Positions 45,253 through 53,196 of a stretch of DNA of 64,000 nucleotides are shown here, in pieces (positions within the stretch are counted from its first letter, which is position 1; the number at the start of each line of letters is the position of its first letter). Position numbers and translations under genes: made by a program. The stretch lies in NCBI RefSeq assembly GCF_000482465.1, contig NZ_KI519423.1, positions 280,894 to 344,893 of the forward strand, written 5' to 3'. The notes beneath the pieces were generated by a model. That model searched no databases. It saw nothing but the letters and a program-made list of their open reading frames with translations, and had not been told where the DNA came from. Origin of the DNA: Runella limosa DSM 17973 (GTDB taxonomy: Bacteria; Bacteroidota; Bacteroidia; Cytophagales; Spirosomataceae).

Positions 45253-47805
45253 ATGGTAAAACGAATCGCATTACTTTTATTTAGTTGTTTTATAGCATTT
45301 TGCTCATTTTCAAAGACAAATAACCCAACTGACACGCTGCGCAAAGCGCCTGTTTGGGTAGCAAAAAAGGGGCCAATCCGCCCAACCCGCACCCTTAAAA
45401 ACGATATTTTACATACCCAACTCGACTTGCGCTTCGATTGGCTTCGTCAGCACGCGCTTGGGAGTGCGGTCATTACGTTTAAACCTTTTTTTTACCCCCA
45501 AAATACCCTTGAATTAGATGCCAAAGGCTTTGACATCAAAGGTATTTTCCAGCTAGATACCCTCAAGAAGTACGATTCGCTTCAGAAAAAGTACATCTAC
45601 GAATACCTCAACGACCCGCTCGAATATACCTACGACAAGCGATTATTGACCATCAAACTCCGTCGTAAGTACTCGCGTTTTGACACGCTTCACGTACTCA
45701 TCGACTACGTTGCCAAACCCAATGAACTTCCTGCGGGAATTGTGGGCACAAAGGGCGACAAAGGGCTTTATTTTATCAATGCCGACGGATTGGACGAAGG
45801 CAAACCACAACAGATTTGGACGCAGGGAGAAACCGAATATAATTCTTGCTGGATGCCAACGGTCGATAGTCCCAACGAAAAGATGACCCAAGACATTCGG
45901 CTGACGGTCGAAAAACGCTTTAAAACGCTTTCCAACGGTAAACTTATTGAGTCTCGCCTCAACGCTGATAGTACCCGCACCGACCGCTGGGTACAAAAAC
46001 TCCCACACGCACCTTACCTCGCAGCCTTTGTTGTGGGCGATTTTGCGGTGGTAAAAGATACCATCCGCAATGGCCTCGAACTGAGCTATTACGTAGAACC
46101 CGAATATGGGCCACACGCCAAAGCCATTTTTGGTCGTACCCGCGAAATGATTGATTTCTTTGAAAATAAGTTTGGCGTTGAATTTCAGTGGGATAAATAC
46201 GCCCAAATCGCCGTTCGCGACTTTGTGGCGGGTGCGATGGAAAACACGTCCATGACCGTCCATGCCGAAAATGTCCAAACCGATACCCGTGCTTTGCTAG
46301 ATGGAAACTCTGACGACGTCATCGCACACGAACTGATGCACCATTGGTTTGGAAATTTGGTCACTTGTGAATCGTGGGTGCATTTGCCGCTCAACGAGGC
46401 GTTTGCCAATTATTCAGAATACCTCTGGAACGAACATAAACTCGGCACCGAACAAGCTGATTTTTGGGCACAAGGCTCTTTGCAGCAATATTTGGGCGAG
46501 TCGGAGCAAAAACAAGAACCCCTCATTCGGTACAATTACACCGACATGGAAGACATGTTCGACAACCATTCGTACGCCAAAGGAGGATTGGTACTGCACA
46601 TGCTTCGCAAGTACATTGGCGACGAAGCTTTTTTTGCCGCCACGCGCAATTACCTCATTCGCTACGGATTTGGAACCGCCGAAGTGAACGATTTACGGGA
46701 GTCATTTGAAGAAGTAACGGGTGAAGACTTGAACTGGTTTTTCAATCAGTGGTTCTTATCACCAGGCCATCCGACATTGAAAGTAGAAAAATCGTACGAC
46801 GCCGACAAAGTGACGCTCAAAGTCACTCAGTTACAGGACTCGCTCTATACCCCGATTCACCGTTTACCCCTCAAGGTAGATGTCTGGGTAAATGGGCAAA
46901 AAGAAACCCACGACATTGTTGTCAACAAAGCAAAACAAACGTTTGAAATTCCAGTAAAACAGCGCCCTGATTTGGTGGATTTTGACGCCGAGCGGCAACT
47001 ACTGGGCGAGATTAATTACGAAAAATCAAAGCCTGAATTAATCTTTCAGTACCAGCATTGCGATAAATACCTAGCTCGCTATGAGGCCATTACGGGCTTA
47101 GAAAACCAACTCGCCGACTCCACCGTGCGCCAACTCATGATGAAAGCAATGAGTGATAAGTTTTGGAAAATCAGACAATTAGCCGTTTCCAACTTCTCCG
47201 AATACGATGGTTTGCAGTTTAATGAAGTTGAGCGACTTGTCCAAAGTAAAGCCCGCGTAGATGCCCACCCCCATGTACGCATGGAGGCTATCATTACGCT
47301 GGGTTCATTTGGGGACAACTCCAACGACCCGCTTTTCCGCGAAGCCCTCAACGACAGCTCGTATCAAGTGGTGTCGGCAGCACTCGATGCCTACCTCATC
47401 GGAAAGCCCGACGACGCGGTTGACGTAGCCAAACGCTTTGAAAACGCCCCTAACAGCGAAATCGTGACGGCCGTGGCCAATTACTACGCAGGCTTGGCTA
47501 AACCAGAGCAGTACGACTGGTTTATCACGAAAATGAAGCGTTTAAAATCGGCGGAGATATACAATTTTTTGCAAGTGTTTGGAAAATACCTCATCAAATC
47601 AGACGGTCCAGTGCAGCGAAAAGCCCTTCCAATGCTCGAAACCATGGCCCGCAACGACCCTGCTTATTTTGTGCGGTTTGGGGCGTATCAAGTACTGGGA
47701 CTTCTGACTGACATTGAAGGCGTAAAAGCCATGCGAAAAGACATTCGGAATACCGAACGCGACCCTAAATTGAAAGATATGTACGGGCAGTTTGGGGAAT
47801 TTTAA
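45253..47805 (+). CDS. M1-family zinc aminopeptidase with C-terminal HEAT-like repeats
   Basis: An 850-residue exported metallopeptidase (signal LLLFSCFIAFCSFS). The exopeptidase motif GAMEN starts at residue 327 and the zinc site is H359-E-L-M-H363 with E382 eighteen residues on (NEAFANYSEYLW), all intact. An N-terminal beta-sandwich precedes the thermolysin-like domain. The last ~230 residues carry HEAT-like repeats (PHVRMEAIITLGSFGD, SSYQVVSAALDAYLIG, PAYFVRFGAYQVLGLL). It removes N-terminal amino acids from peptides, probably in the periplasm. Confidence 0.95.
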   Translation: MVKRIALLLFSCFIAFCSFSKTNNPTDTLRKAPVWVAKKGPIRPTRTLKNDILHTQLDLRFDWLRQHALGSAVITFKPFFYPQNTLELDAKGFDIKGIFQLDTLKKYDSLQKKYIYEYLNDPLEYTYDKRLLTIKLRRKYSRFDTLHVLIDYVAKPNELPAGIVGTKGDKGLYFINADGLDEGKPQQIWTQGETEYNSCWMPTVDSPNEKMTQDIRLTVEKRFKTLSNGKLIESRLNADSTRTDRWVQKLPHAPYLAAFVVGDFAVVKDTIRNGLELSYYVEPEYGPHAKAIFGRTREMIDFFENKFGVEFQWDKYAQIAVRDFVAGAMENTSMTVHAENVQTDTRALLDGNSDDVIAHELMHHWFGNLVTCESWVHLPLNEAFANYSEYLWNEHKLGTEQADFWAQGSLQQYLGESEQKQEPLIRYNYTDMEDMFDNHSYAKGGLVLHMLRKYIGDEAFFAATRNYLIRYGFGTAEVNDLRESFEEVTGEDLNWFFNQWFLSPGHPTLKVEKSYDADKVTLKVTQLQDSLYTPIHRLPLKVDVWVNGQKETHDIVVNKAKQTFEIPVKQRPDLVDFDAERQLLGEINYEKSKPELIFQYQHCDKYLARYEAITGLENQLADSTVRQLMMKAMSDKFWKIRQLAVSNFSEYDGLQFNEVERLVQSKARVDAHPHVRMEAIITLGSFGDNSNDPLFREALNDSSYQVVSAALDAYLIGKPDDAVDVAKRFENAPNSEIVTAVANYYAGLAKPEQYDWFITKMKRLKSAEIYNFLQVFGKYLIKSDGPVQRKALPMLETMARNDPAYFVRFGAYQVLGLLTDIEGVKAMRKDIRNTERDPKLKDMYGQFGEF

Positions 47806-47829
47806 GTTTTTTCACGCAAAGTATCCACA

Positions 47830-47891
47830 AACGCATTGAAAAGAAAGTAGCCTCGCTGAGGCTACTTTCTTTTCAATGCGTTCAACCTGTT
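47830..47891. repeat. Copy 2 of the palindrome-cored element: 25-bp perfect hairpin
   Basis: AACGCATTGAAAAGAAAGTA plus GCCTC (47830-47854) pairs perfectly with 47858-47882 around a 3-base GCT loop. Read on the minus strand, 47850-47891 matches the element at 31020-31060 block for block. Placed between converging genes, it may also terminate both. Confidence 0.85.
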
Positions 47892-47892
47892 A

Positions 47893-48888
47893 CTAAAGGA
47901 CTTTTAGCTCCACTCGACGATTTTTCACTTTGTTGTCTTCCACGTCGTTTGACACCGCAGGCGCAGCTGCTCCCTTCCATTCTACCACCAATTGACTCGT
48001 CGAAACGCCCTTTTGTTCCAAATAGCTCGCTACTACTTTGGCGCGGTACTCCGACAAAATGAGATTTTTATCAGATTCCCCCACGTTATCGGTATGGCCT
48101 GTGATTTGGAGTTTGGTCTGTGGTTGAGCAAGTAAGGCTTTACTTATCGCATCCAAACTCGTTTTCACCTCTTCACTCAACTCATACGTGCTCTGTGAAA
48201 AGTACAAAACTTGGTCAGTTAATGCCATCGCTGGCGGTAAAAGTGATTCTTCTGGCTGGGGAATAACTTCGATAAAATTAAGCCCATCCTTCATCTCAAA
48301 CTGCTTGAAAAATAGCTTCTTGCCTTCTGGCGTTGTTGATTTGTATTCGTAAGTACCTTTAGCTAATGGAAAAGGAAGACTGGGCCAATGCTTACCTTTA
48401 TTGTATTCTTTACGGTAATTCGTATTTATCATATAATACGAAGAATTATTTTTCGTAATTGAATGATTGACATCCATTTCATCGGGCAATTGGAAAGACA
48501 CCAACAATAGTTGTGTAAGGGTCCCAGAAACTTGAAGCGAGTCTTTATGCACCATTTCTGGCATCACTGGAAATGTAGCATGACTCGAAATTTTGCCGAT
48601 AAATGTAACAGGAAGTGTCTGGGATTGATATCCTTCTGATTCAAACGTCAGAAATTGGGTAGAGTCTGGTACTACAATCTCATACACTCCGTTGGCATTG
48701 GTCTCGTACGTCATCTTTTTCCCAGACTTAAACACCGCCCGAATGGTGCTTTTCCTGAGAAAATCTTTCGAGGTATTGTCGCGAAAACTTCCGACAATGC
48801 GCACCGAGTGGTTTTCCACTTGGGCAACTTCCTGAGTACCTCCACTAGCGTAAAGGCTACAAACCAAACTTAGCAAATAAGTAATCAT
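47893..48888 (-). CDS. OmpA-family peptidoglycan-binding protein with N-terminal carboxypeptidase-regulatory-like domain
   Basis: A 331-residue exported protein (signal MITYLLSLVCSLYASG). Residues about 28-110 form a small beta-sandwich (VRIVGSFRDNTSKDFLRKS, NANGVYEIVVPDS). The C-terminal ~110 residues are an OmpA domain: LYFSQSTYELSEEVKTSLDAI, QITGHTDNVGESDKNLILSEYRAKVVASYL and the final NRRVELKVL; the Asp/Arg contacting diaminopimelate are present. It likely anchors the envelope to peptidoglycan. Confidence 0.9.
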   Translation of the reverse strand: MITYLLSLVCSLYASGGTQEVAQVENHSVRIVGSFRDNTSKDFLRKSTIRAVFKSGKKMTYETNANGVYEIVVPDSTQFLTFESEGYQSQTLPVTFIGKISSHATFPVMPEMVHKDSLQVSGTLTQLLLVSFQLPDEMDVNHSITKNNSSYYMINTNYRKEYNKGKHWPSLPFPLAKGTYEYKSTTPEGKKLFFKQFEMKDGLNFIEVIPQPEESLLPPAMALTDQVLYFSQSTYELSEEVKTSLDAISKALLAQPQTKLQITGHTDNVGESDKNLILSEYRAKVVASYLEQKGVSTSQLVVEWKGAAAPAVSNDVEDNKVKNRRVELKVL

Positions 48889-49004
48889 CGTTCTTGTAGT
48901 TTAAATATTCATTTATATGCAAGAAAGCTATATAATTCCACAATTTAACTACAATATCCGTTTTTTTACAAAAAAATGCGAGAGTGAATCCCACATTGCT
49001 GCAA

Positions 49005-49611
49005 GTGAAGGCAGATTCTCAAATCTGACTCCCAAGGTTTCTCAAAACCTTAAAACATTCAGTTGGAAGCAACCTCAACGGCTGGTTATAAGTAACCAAC
49101 CGCACGTGAAGACAGATTCTCCAATCTGACTCCCAAGGTTTCTCAAAACCTTGTTTCATTTGGTTGAAAGCAACCTTAACGGTTGGTTAGAAGTAACCAA
49201 ACGCACGTGAAGGCAGATTCTCAAATCTGACTCCCAAGGTTTCTCAAAACCTCAAAACATTCGGTTGAGAGCAAACTCAGCCGTTGATTAGAAGTAACCA
49301 ACCGCACGTGAAGGCAGATTCTCAAATCTGACTCCCAAGGTTTCTCAAAACCTTGAAACATTCGGTTGAGAGCAACCTCTGCCGTTGGTTAGAAGTAGCC
49401 AACCGCACCTGAAGGCAGATTCTCAAATCTGGCTCCCAAGGTTTCTCAAAACCTTGAAACATTCGGTTGGGAGCAACCTCAGCGGTTGGTTAGAAGTAAC
49501 CAACCGCACGTGAAGGCAGATTCTCAAATCTGACTCTCAAGGTTTCTCAAAACCTTAAAACACTCGGTTGGAAGCAACCTCAACGGCTGGTTAGAAGTAA
49601 CCAACCGCACG
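49005..49611. repeat. Array of six 101-bp units, each made of four hairpins
   Basis: Units start at 49005, 49106, 49207, 49308, 49409 and 49510 (GTGAAGGCAGATTCT), an exact 101-bp period, ending at 49611. In each unit four palindromes follow one another: CAGATT-CTCA-AATCTG, AAGGTTT-CTCA-AAACCTT, GGTTG-AGAG-CAACC and GTTGGTTA-GAAG-TAACCAAC, all with 4-base loops. Differences between units fall mainly in loops and linkers. There are no spacers as in CRISPR. The gene-free stretch 48889-49853 holds this array, a broken gene fragment and one hairpin. Confidence 0.95.
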
Positions 49612-49695
49612 TTAAAACCCTATTTGTGCGGATACTAAGTAGTCAGGAGTTGTTATGCTGCTTGCATTTTTCGTTGGCGCATATTGTATTGTTTT
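49612..49695 (-). pseudogene. Remnant of the 3-prime end of a GT2 glycosyltransferase gene
   Basis: On the minus strand this reads KNASSITTPDYLVSAQIGF-stop, closely matching the C terminus of the intact GT2 at 51141-52172 (VKQPDYLVSEQIGL-stop). An in-frame stop lies at 49696-49698 and there is no start codon, so only the tail survives. As in the intact copy, the repeat array begins directly at the stop codon. Confidence 0.65.
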
Positions 49696-49786
49696 TTAGG
49701 GTTCATCTAAATAAAAATAGCTAAATCATTTATTTTAAAGGGGGTACAATAATTACTTGGAAATTAGTGAGGACTTGTCTATCTTT

Positions 49787-49819
49787 CAAATAAAGACGCA
49801 ATAGTTGCGTCTTTATTTG
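49787..49819. promoter_or_regulatory. Perfect 15-bp hairpin before the serine hydrolase gene
   Basis: CAAATAAAGACGCAA (49787-49801) pairs with 49805-49819 over a TAG loop. It has T-rich flanks on both strands and could terminate transcription entering from either side. Confidence 0.65.
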
Positions 49820-49820
49820 A

Positions 49821-50889
49821 GTTAGCGGCAAGCAAAAACAACAAAACCATAAAATGACACGAACTGAAGAGTTTATAGATAAGATTACAACCATTCTTAA
49901 AATTTTGCCAGTTCACACGGAAGTCTCTATTTCTGTGACAGAAAATAATACGACAACTTATTATGGATTAAAAAATGAAGGAGAGGAAATTTCTTATCCA
50001 AATAATAAAACATCGGCATTTGAAATAGGCTCTGTTACTAAATCTTTTACAGGGAATATACTAGCTCAATTAATAGTTGAAGGTAAAGTAAGTCTTGACG
50101 ACCCAATTTCAGATTTCCTTCATTTTGAACTAAAAGATAATCCAGCTATAACGTTGAAACAATTAGGTATGCATACCTCTGGGCTTCCGAGAATGCCAAT
50201 TGGTTATGACGATAGAAGAAATTTCATTAAAGAAAACCCTTTTAGTAATTATTATGAAGAGGATTTAATAAGCTATTTAAAAAATGACCTTAAAATGGAA
50301 TCACAGCCTGGAGAAAGGGTAATGTATTCAAATTTAGGCTTTGGTTTGCTTAGTTATGTTCTGTCGAGGATTCAGGGAGAATCATTTGCAGAAATAGTTG
50401 AAAAGAGAATTTTCAAGCCATTGAAAATGCAGCATTCGGCATTTAGCATTAATAGGATTTCTACAAAAGTGATTAATGGCTTGGATAAAGAAGGGAATTA
50501 TACACCCCATTGGGACGGAGGAATTCTTGATGGTTGTATTGGTATTATTTCCACCTCCGAAGATTTAGCAAAATTTGCAATGGCAACTTTAGATGTGAAG
50601 AATAAAACGACTGACCTACAAGTTTCTAATGCTGTTTTGGCTAAACCAGATGTTTATTCGGCAATTGGTTGGGTGTTGGTAAAATCTTCTGAAACGGAGT
50701 CTATTTTAAAAATAAATGGTGGAACAGCAGGTTCTTCCTCTTCCATTTTTCTCAATCGCCAAAACCCAAAAGCATTAACCTTCTGCTCTAATATTCATCC
50801 CGATACTTATATGGATATAATAGAACCATTATGTTCCGAGGTTGTGAAATAATTTTTGGACAGCCCATTGACTGCTGCCAGCCGCTAAC
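49821..50889. other. 9-bp inverted repeat bounding the serine hydrolase gene
   Basis: GTTAGCGGC at 49821-49829 and its exact complement GCCGCTAAC at 50881-50889 flank the gene by 24 and 28 bases. The segment is more AT-rich than its neighbours. The layout resembles the ends of an inserted element or gene cassette; no recombinase is encoded. Confidence 0.5.
49854..50852 (+). CDS. Serine hydrolase, class C beta-lactamase/D,D-peptidase-like
   Basis: A 332-residue protein of the beta-lactamase-related family. Nucleophile motif S60-V-T-K63 (EIGSVTKSFTG), second motif Y158-S-N160 and a third motif N288-G-G-T, in place of the usual H/KxG, are all present, so it is probably an active esterase, amidase or peptidase. 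No signal peptide is evident, which is unusual for this family and argues against a classic periplasmic beta-lactamase. Its codon use is clearly more A/T-rich (many aaa, aat, tta, ata) than neighbouring genes, and it lies within palindromic arrays and a 9-bp inverted repeat, all pointing to horizontal acquisition. Confidence 0.88.
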   Translation: MTRTEEFIDKITTILKILPVHTEVSISVTENNTTTYYGLKNEGEEISYPNNKTSAFEIGSVTKSFTGNILAQLIVEGKVSLDDPISDFLHFELKDNPAITLKQLGMHTSGLPRMPIGYDDRRNFIKENPFSNYYEEDLISYLKNDLKMESQPGERVMYSNLGFGLLSYVLSRIQGESFAEIVEKRIFKPLKMQHSAFSINRISTKVINGLDKEGNYTPHWDGGILDGCIGIISTSEDLAKFAMATLDVKNKTTDLQVSNAVLAKPDVYSAIGWVLVKSSETESILKINGGTAGSSSSIFLNRQNPKALTFCSNIHPDTYMDIIEPLCSEVVK

Positions 50890-50926
50890 AAAAATATTAA
50901 TGCAAACAGGGCTGAGACTACAGCAC

Positions 50927-51133
50927 GTGAAGGCAGATTCTCAAATCTAACTCCCAAGGTTTCTCAAAACCTTGAAACATTCGGTTGGGAGCAACCTCAA
51001 TGGTTGGTTAGAAGTAACCAACCACACGTGAAGGCAGATTCTCAAATCTGACTCCCAAGGTTTCTCAAAACCTTGTTTCGCTCGGTTGAGAGCAACCTCA
51101 AAGGTTGGTTAGAAGTAACCAACCACACATTTG
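50927..51133. repeat. Second array: two 101-bp four-hairpin units
   Basis: Units start at 50927 and 51028, again 101 bp apart, with the same four palindromes as the 49-kb array. The second unit runs up to the stop codon of the GT2 gene (GCCGCACG then TTA on the plus strand). Confidence 0.93.
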
Positions 51134-51140
51134 CCGCACG

Positions 51141-52172
51141 TTAAAGCCCAATCTGTTCCGACACCAGGTAGTCTGGCTGTTTCACGGTATGCTGTTTCAC
51201 CATCATTTCTCCCAAAAATCCTGCTAGGAAAAGCTGAAACCCTATGACAATCGCAACCAATGCCAAGTAAAACAGTGGATTTTCGGTGACATTTCGATAG
51301 GGCTCGTGCGTGTAAATCAGATATAGCTTCTTGATAATCAATGCCGTCGTTATCAAAAAACCAATCAAAAACGAAAGCGTTCCCCACAATCCGAAGAAGT
51401 GCATGGGGGCTTTGCTAAAACGATGTACAAACGTGATAGAGAGCAGGTCTAAAAAGCCATTGACAAAGCGTTCGAGCCCAAACTTCGTGCTTCCGTATTT
51501 ACGTGCGCGGTGTTGCACTACTTTTTCACCAATTTTACGGAACCCACTCCACTTAGCCACCACGGGAATATAGCGGTGCATTTCGCCGTAAAGCGTAATG
51601 TTTTTAACAACGCGCTGTTTATAGGCTTTCAATCCACAGTTAAAATCGTGAAGATATACCCCTGAAATACTGCGCGTTACGGCATTAAAAAGTTTGGTAG
51701 GCAAGGTTTTGCTAAGAGGGTCGTAGCGCTTTTGTTTCCAGCCCGACACCAAATCGTACCCATCTTCCGTAATCATTCGGTACAGTTCAGGTATTTCGTC
51801 AGGGCTATCTTGGAGGTCGGCATCCATCGTAATCACTACTTTGCCTTTTACCACCTGAAAACCCGTTTGCAAGGCGGGCGTTTTGCCGTAGTTGCGGTTG
51901 AAACGAATCCCTTTGATACTTGGATTATCGACCGCCAATTTTTGAATAATTGACCAAGAATCGTCAGAACTTCCGTCGTCGATAAGCAACACTTCGTAGC
52001 TAAATTGGTGCTCATCCATCACGCGTTTTATCCACGCAGTAAGTTCAGGTAGAGATTCTTCTTCGTTGAAAAGTGGTATAACCACCGATATATCGAGGGC
52101 TTCGTCAGGCATACTGTCCAAAATCATTTGTGTATCTCGAAGCAAAGCTACAAATTCTTTCGGTGCTTCCAT
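51141..52172 (-). CDS. GT2 glycosyltransferase, DPM1/GtrB-like, with C-terminal membrane segments
   Basis: A 343-residue enzyme. The GT-A catalytic domain (about residues 28-240) has SVVIPLFNEEESLPEL, the nucleotide-binding DDGSSDD (65-71) and the metal-binding DADLQD (117-122). Two TM helices follow (FFGLWGTLSFLIGFLITTALI and PLFYLALVAIVIGFQLFLAGFLGEM). This layout matches bactoprenol-phosphate glucosyl/mannosyltransferases that supply lipid-linked sugars. A remnant of a related gene end lies at 49.6 kb. No partner flippase is adjacent. Confidence 0.92.
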   Translation of the reverse strand: MEAPKEFVALLRDTQMILDSMPDEALDISVVIPLFNEEESLPELTAWIKRVMDEHQFSYEVLLIDDGSSDDSWSIIQKLAVDNPSIKGIRFNRNYGKTPALQTGFQVVKGKVVITMDADLQDSPDEIPELYRMITEDGYDLVSGWKQKRYDPLSKTLPTKLFNAVTRSISGVYLHDFNCGLKAYKQRVVKNITLYGEMHRYIPVVAKWSGFRKIGEKVVQHRARKYGSTKFGLERFVNGFLDLLSITFVHRFSKAPMHFFGLWGTLSFLIGFLITTALIIKKLYLIYTHEPYRNVTENPLFYLALVAIVIGFQLFLAGFLGEMMVKQHTVKQPDYLVSEQIGL

Positions 52173-52270
52173 TGTCTTTTACAGTTATTGATGTTGCTCA
52201 CCTTCGGTGAATAAATTACCTTTTCCCAATAAACGTGCCAAAATAGATTCTCATATAAATAGCCTCATCC

Positions 52271-52300
52271 TTTGCCCCAAACGTATTACTTCTACCGTTG
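52271..52300 (+). promoter_or_regulatory. Bacteroidota promoter before the HpaI-type aldolase
   Basis: TTTG 52271-52274, 18 bases, TACCGTTG 52293-52300 (one mismatch to TAnnTTTG). Start expected near 52307, 28 bases before the ATG. Confidence 0.55.
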
Positions 52301-52334
52301 TTATTAAGAAACACTTCCTTTTCAGATTCCAACC

Positions 52335-53147
52335 ATGACCCTTAACTTACTCCAAAAACTACAAAACGGCCAAAATGTCTATGGCACTTGCTTTACGTCC
52401 ACCTCGCCCATGTGGCCTGCTGCGCTCAAAAAAGTAGGGCTTGATTTTGTTTTTATTGATACCGAACACATTCCGCTAGACCGTGGTGAATTGGCCAAAA
52501 TGTGCCAAATTTTCCGCGCCTTGGACATAACGCCCATCGTTCGTATTCCCAGCCCCGACCCATTTTTGGCGTGCCAAGTGATTGACGGCGGCGCGCTGGG
52601 AGTGGTAGCACCTTATTTGGAATCAGTCACCCAAATTCGCGAATTAGTAGGTGGCGTAAAGTACCGCCCGCTGAAAGGCGAAGTACTGCACCAATACCTC
52701 CACGAAGGCGCAGAAATGCCTGCCGAACTCGCACAGTATATTGCCAACCACAACGCCGCCAACATTTGTATTGCCAACATCGAAAGTGTGCCCGCCCTCG
52801 AACGCCTCGACGATTTGCTGTCGGTCAAAGGCTTAGATGCGGTGTTCATTGGCCCGCACGATTTGTCGGTGAGTTTGGGCTTGCCCGAGCAGTACGACCA
52901 TCCCGTTTTTGAGGAGGCCGTTCGTACCATCATTCATAAAACCCGCGCCCATGGATTATCGATTGGCATTCATTTTTCGCTGGAACCTGAACGCCAAATC
53001 AAATGGATCAACGAAGGTGCCAATATTGTGGTGCATAGTTTTGACATTGCGCTGTTTACGCAGCGCCTCCGTCATGACCTTTCGGTGATTAAACAAGCCG
53101 TTGGAGACGCCGTCCAATCCGATACTTCCCCCAATCTTGTCATTTGA
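52335..53147 (+). CDS. HpcH/HpaI-family class II aldolase
   Basis: A 270-residue aldolase of the HpaI / 2-dehydro-3-deoxyglucarate aldolase family. Typical elements: GTCFTSTSPMWPAALKKVG, the FIDTEHIPLDRGEL strand (E44-H45 near the metal site), IESVPALERLDDLL and GPHDLSVSLGLPEQ, where the Asp completes metal binding. It cleaves 2-keto-3-deoxy sugar acids or related substrates to pyruvate and an aldehyde. It is followed 49 bases later by a Gfo/Idh/MocA dehydrogenase and then a phosphoesterase, suggesting a small sugar or sugar-acid catabolic unit. Confidence 0.9.
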   Translation: MTLNLLQKLQNGQNVYGTCFTSTSPMWPAALKKVGLDFVFIDTEHIPLDRGELAKMCQIFRALDITPIVRIPSPDPFLACQVIDGGALGVVAPYLESVTQIRELVGGVKYRPLKGEVLHQYLHEGAEMPAELAQYIANHNAANICIANIESVPALERLDDLLSVKGLDAVFIGPHDLSVSLGLPEQYDHPVFEEAVRTIIHKTRAHGLSIGIHFSLEPERQIKWINEGANIVVHSFDIALFTQRLRHDLSVIKQAVGDAVQSDTSPNLVI

Positions 53148-53196
53148 TTAAATAAGCCCAAAAATTTTAGCATATTCATTGAAAACTTTCGCTTTT

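Noticed and set aside
48917-49129. A 70-residue open frame running into the repeat array
   Set aside because: It is created by the repeat sequence and has no promoter or recognisable product.
49854-50852. Antibiotic-resistance class C beta-lactamase
   Set aside because: No signal peptide and a non-standard third motif (NGGT); a general serine hydrolase is the safer call.
49005-51133. CRISPR array
   Set aside because: Repeats are contiguous 101-bp units without unique spacers, and no cas gene is in the window.
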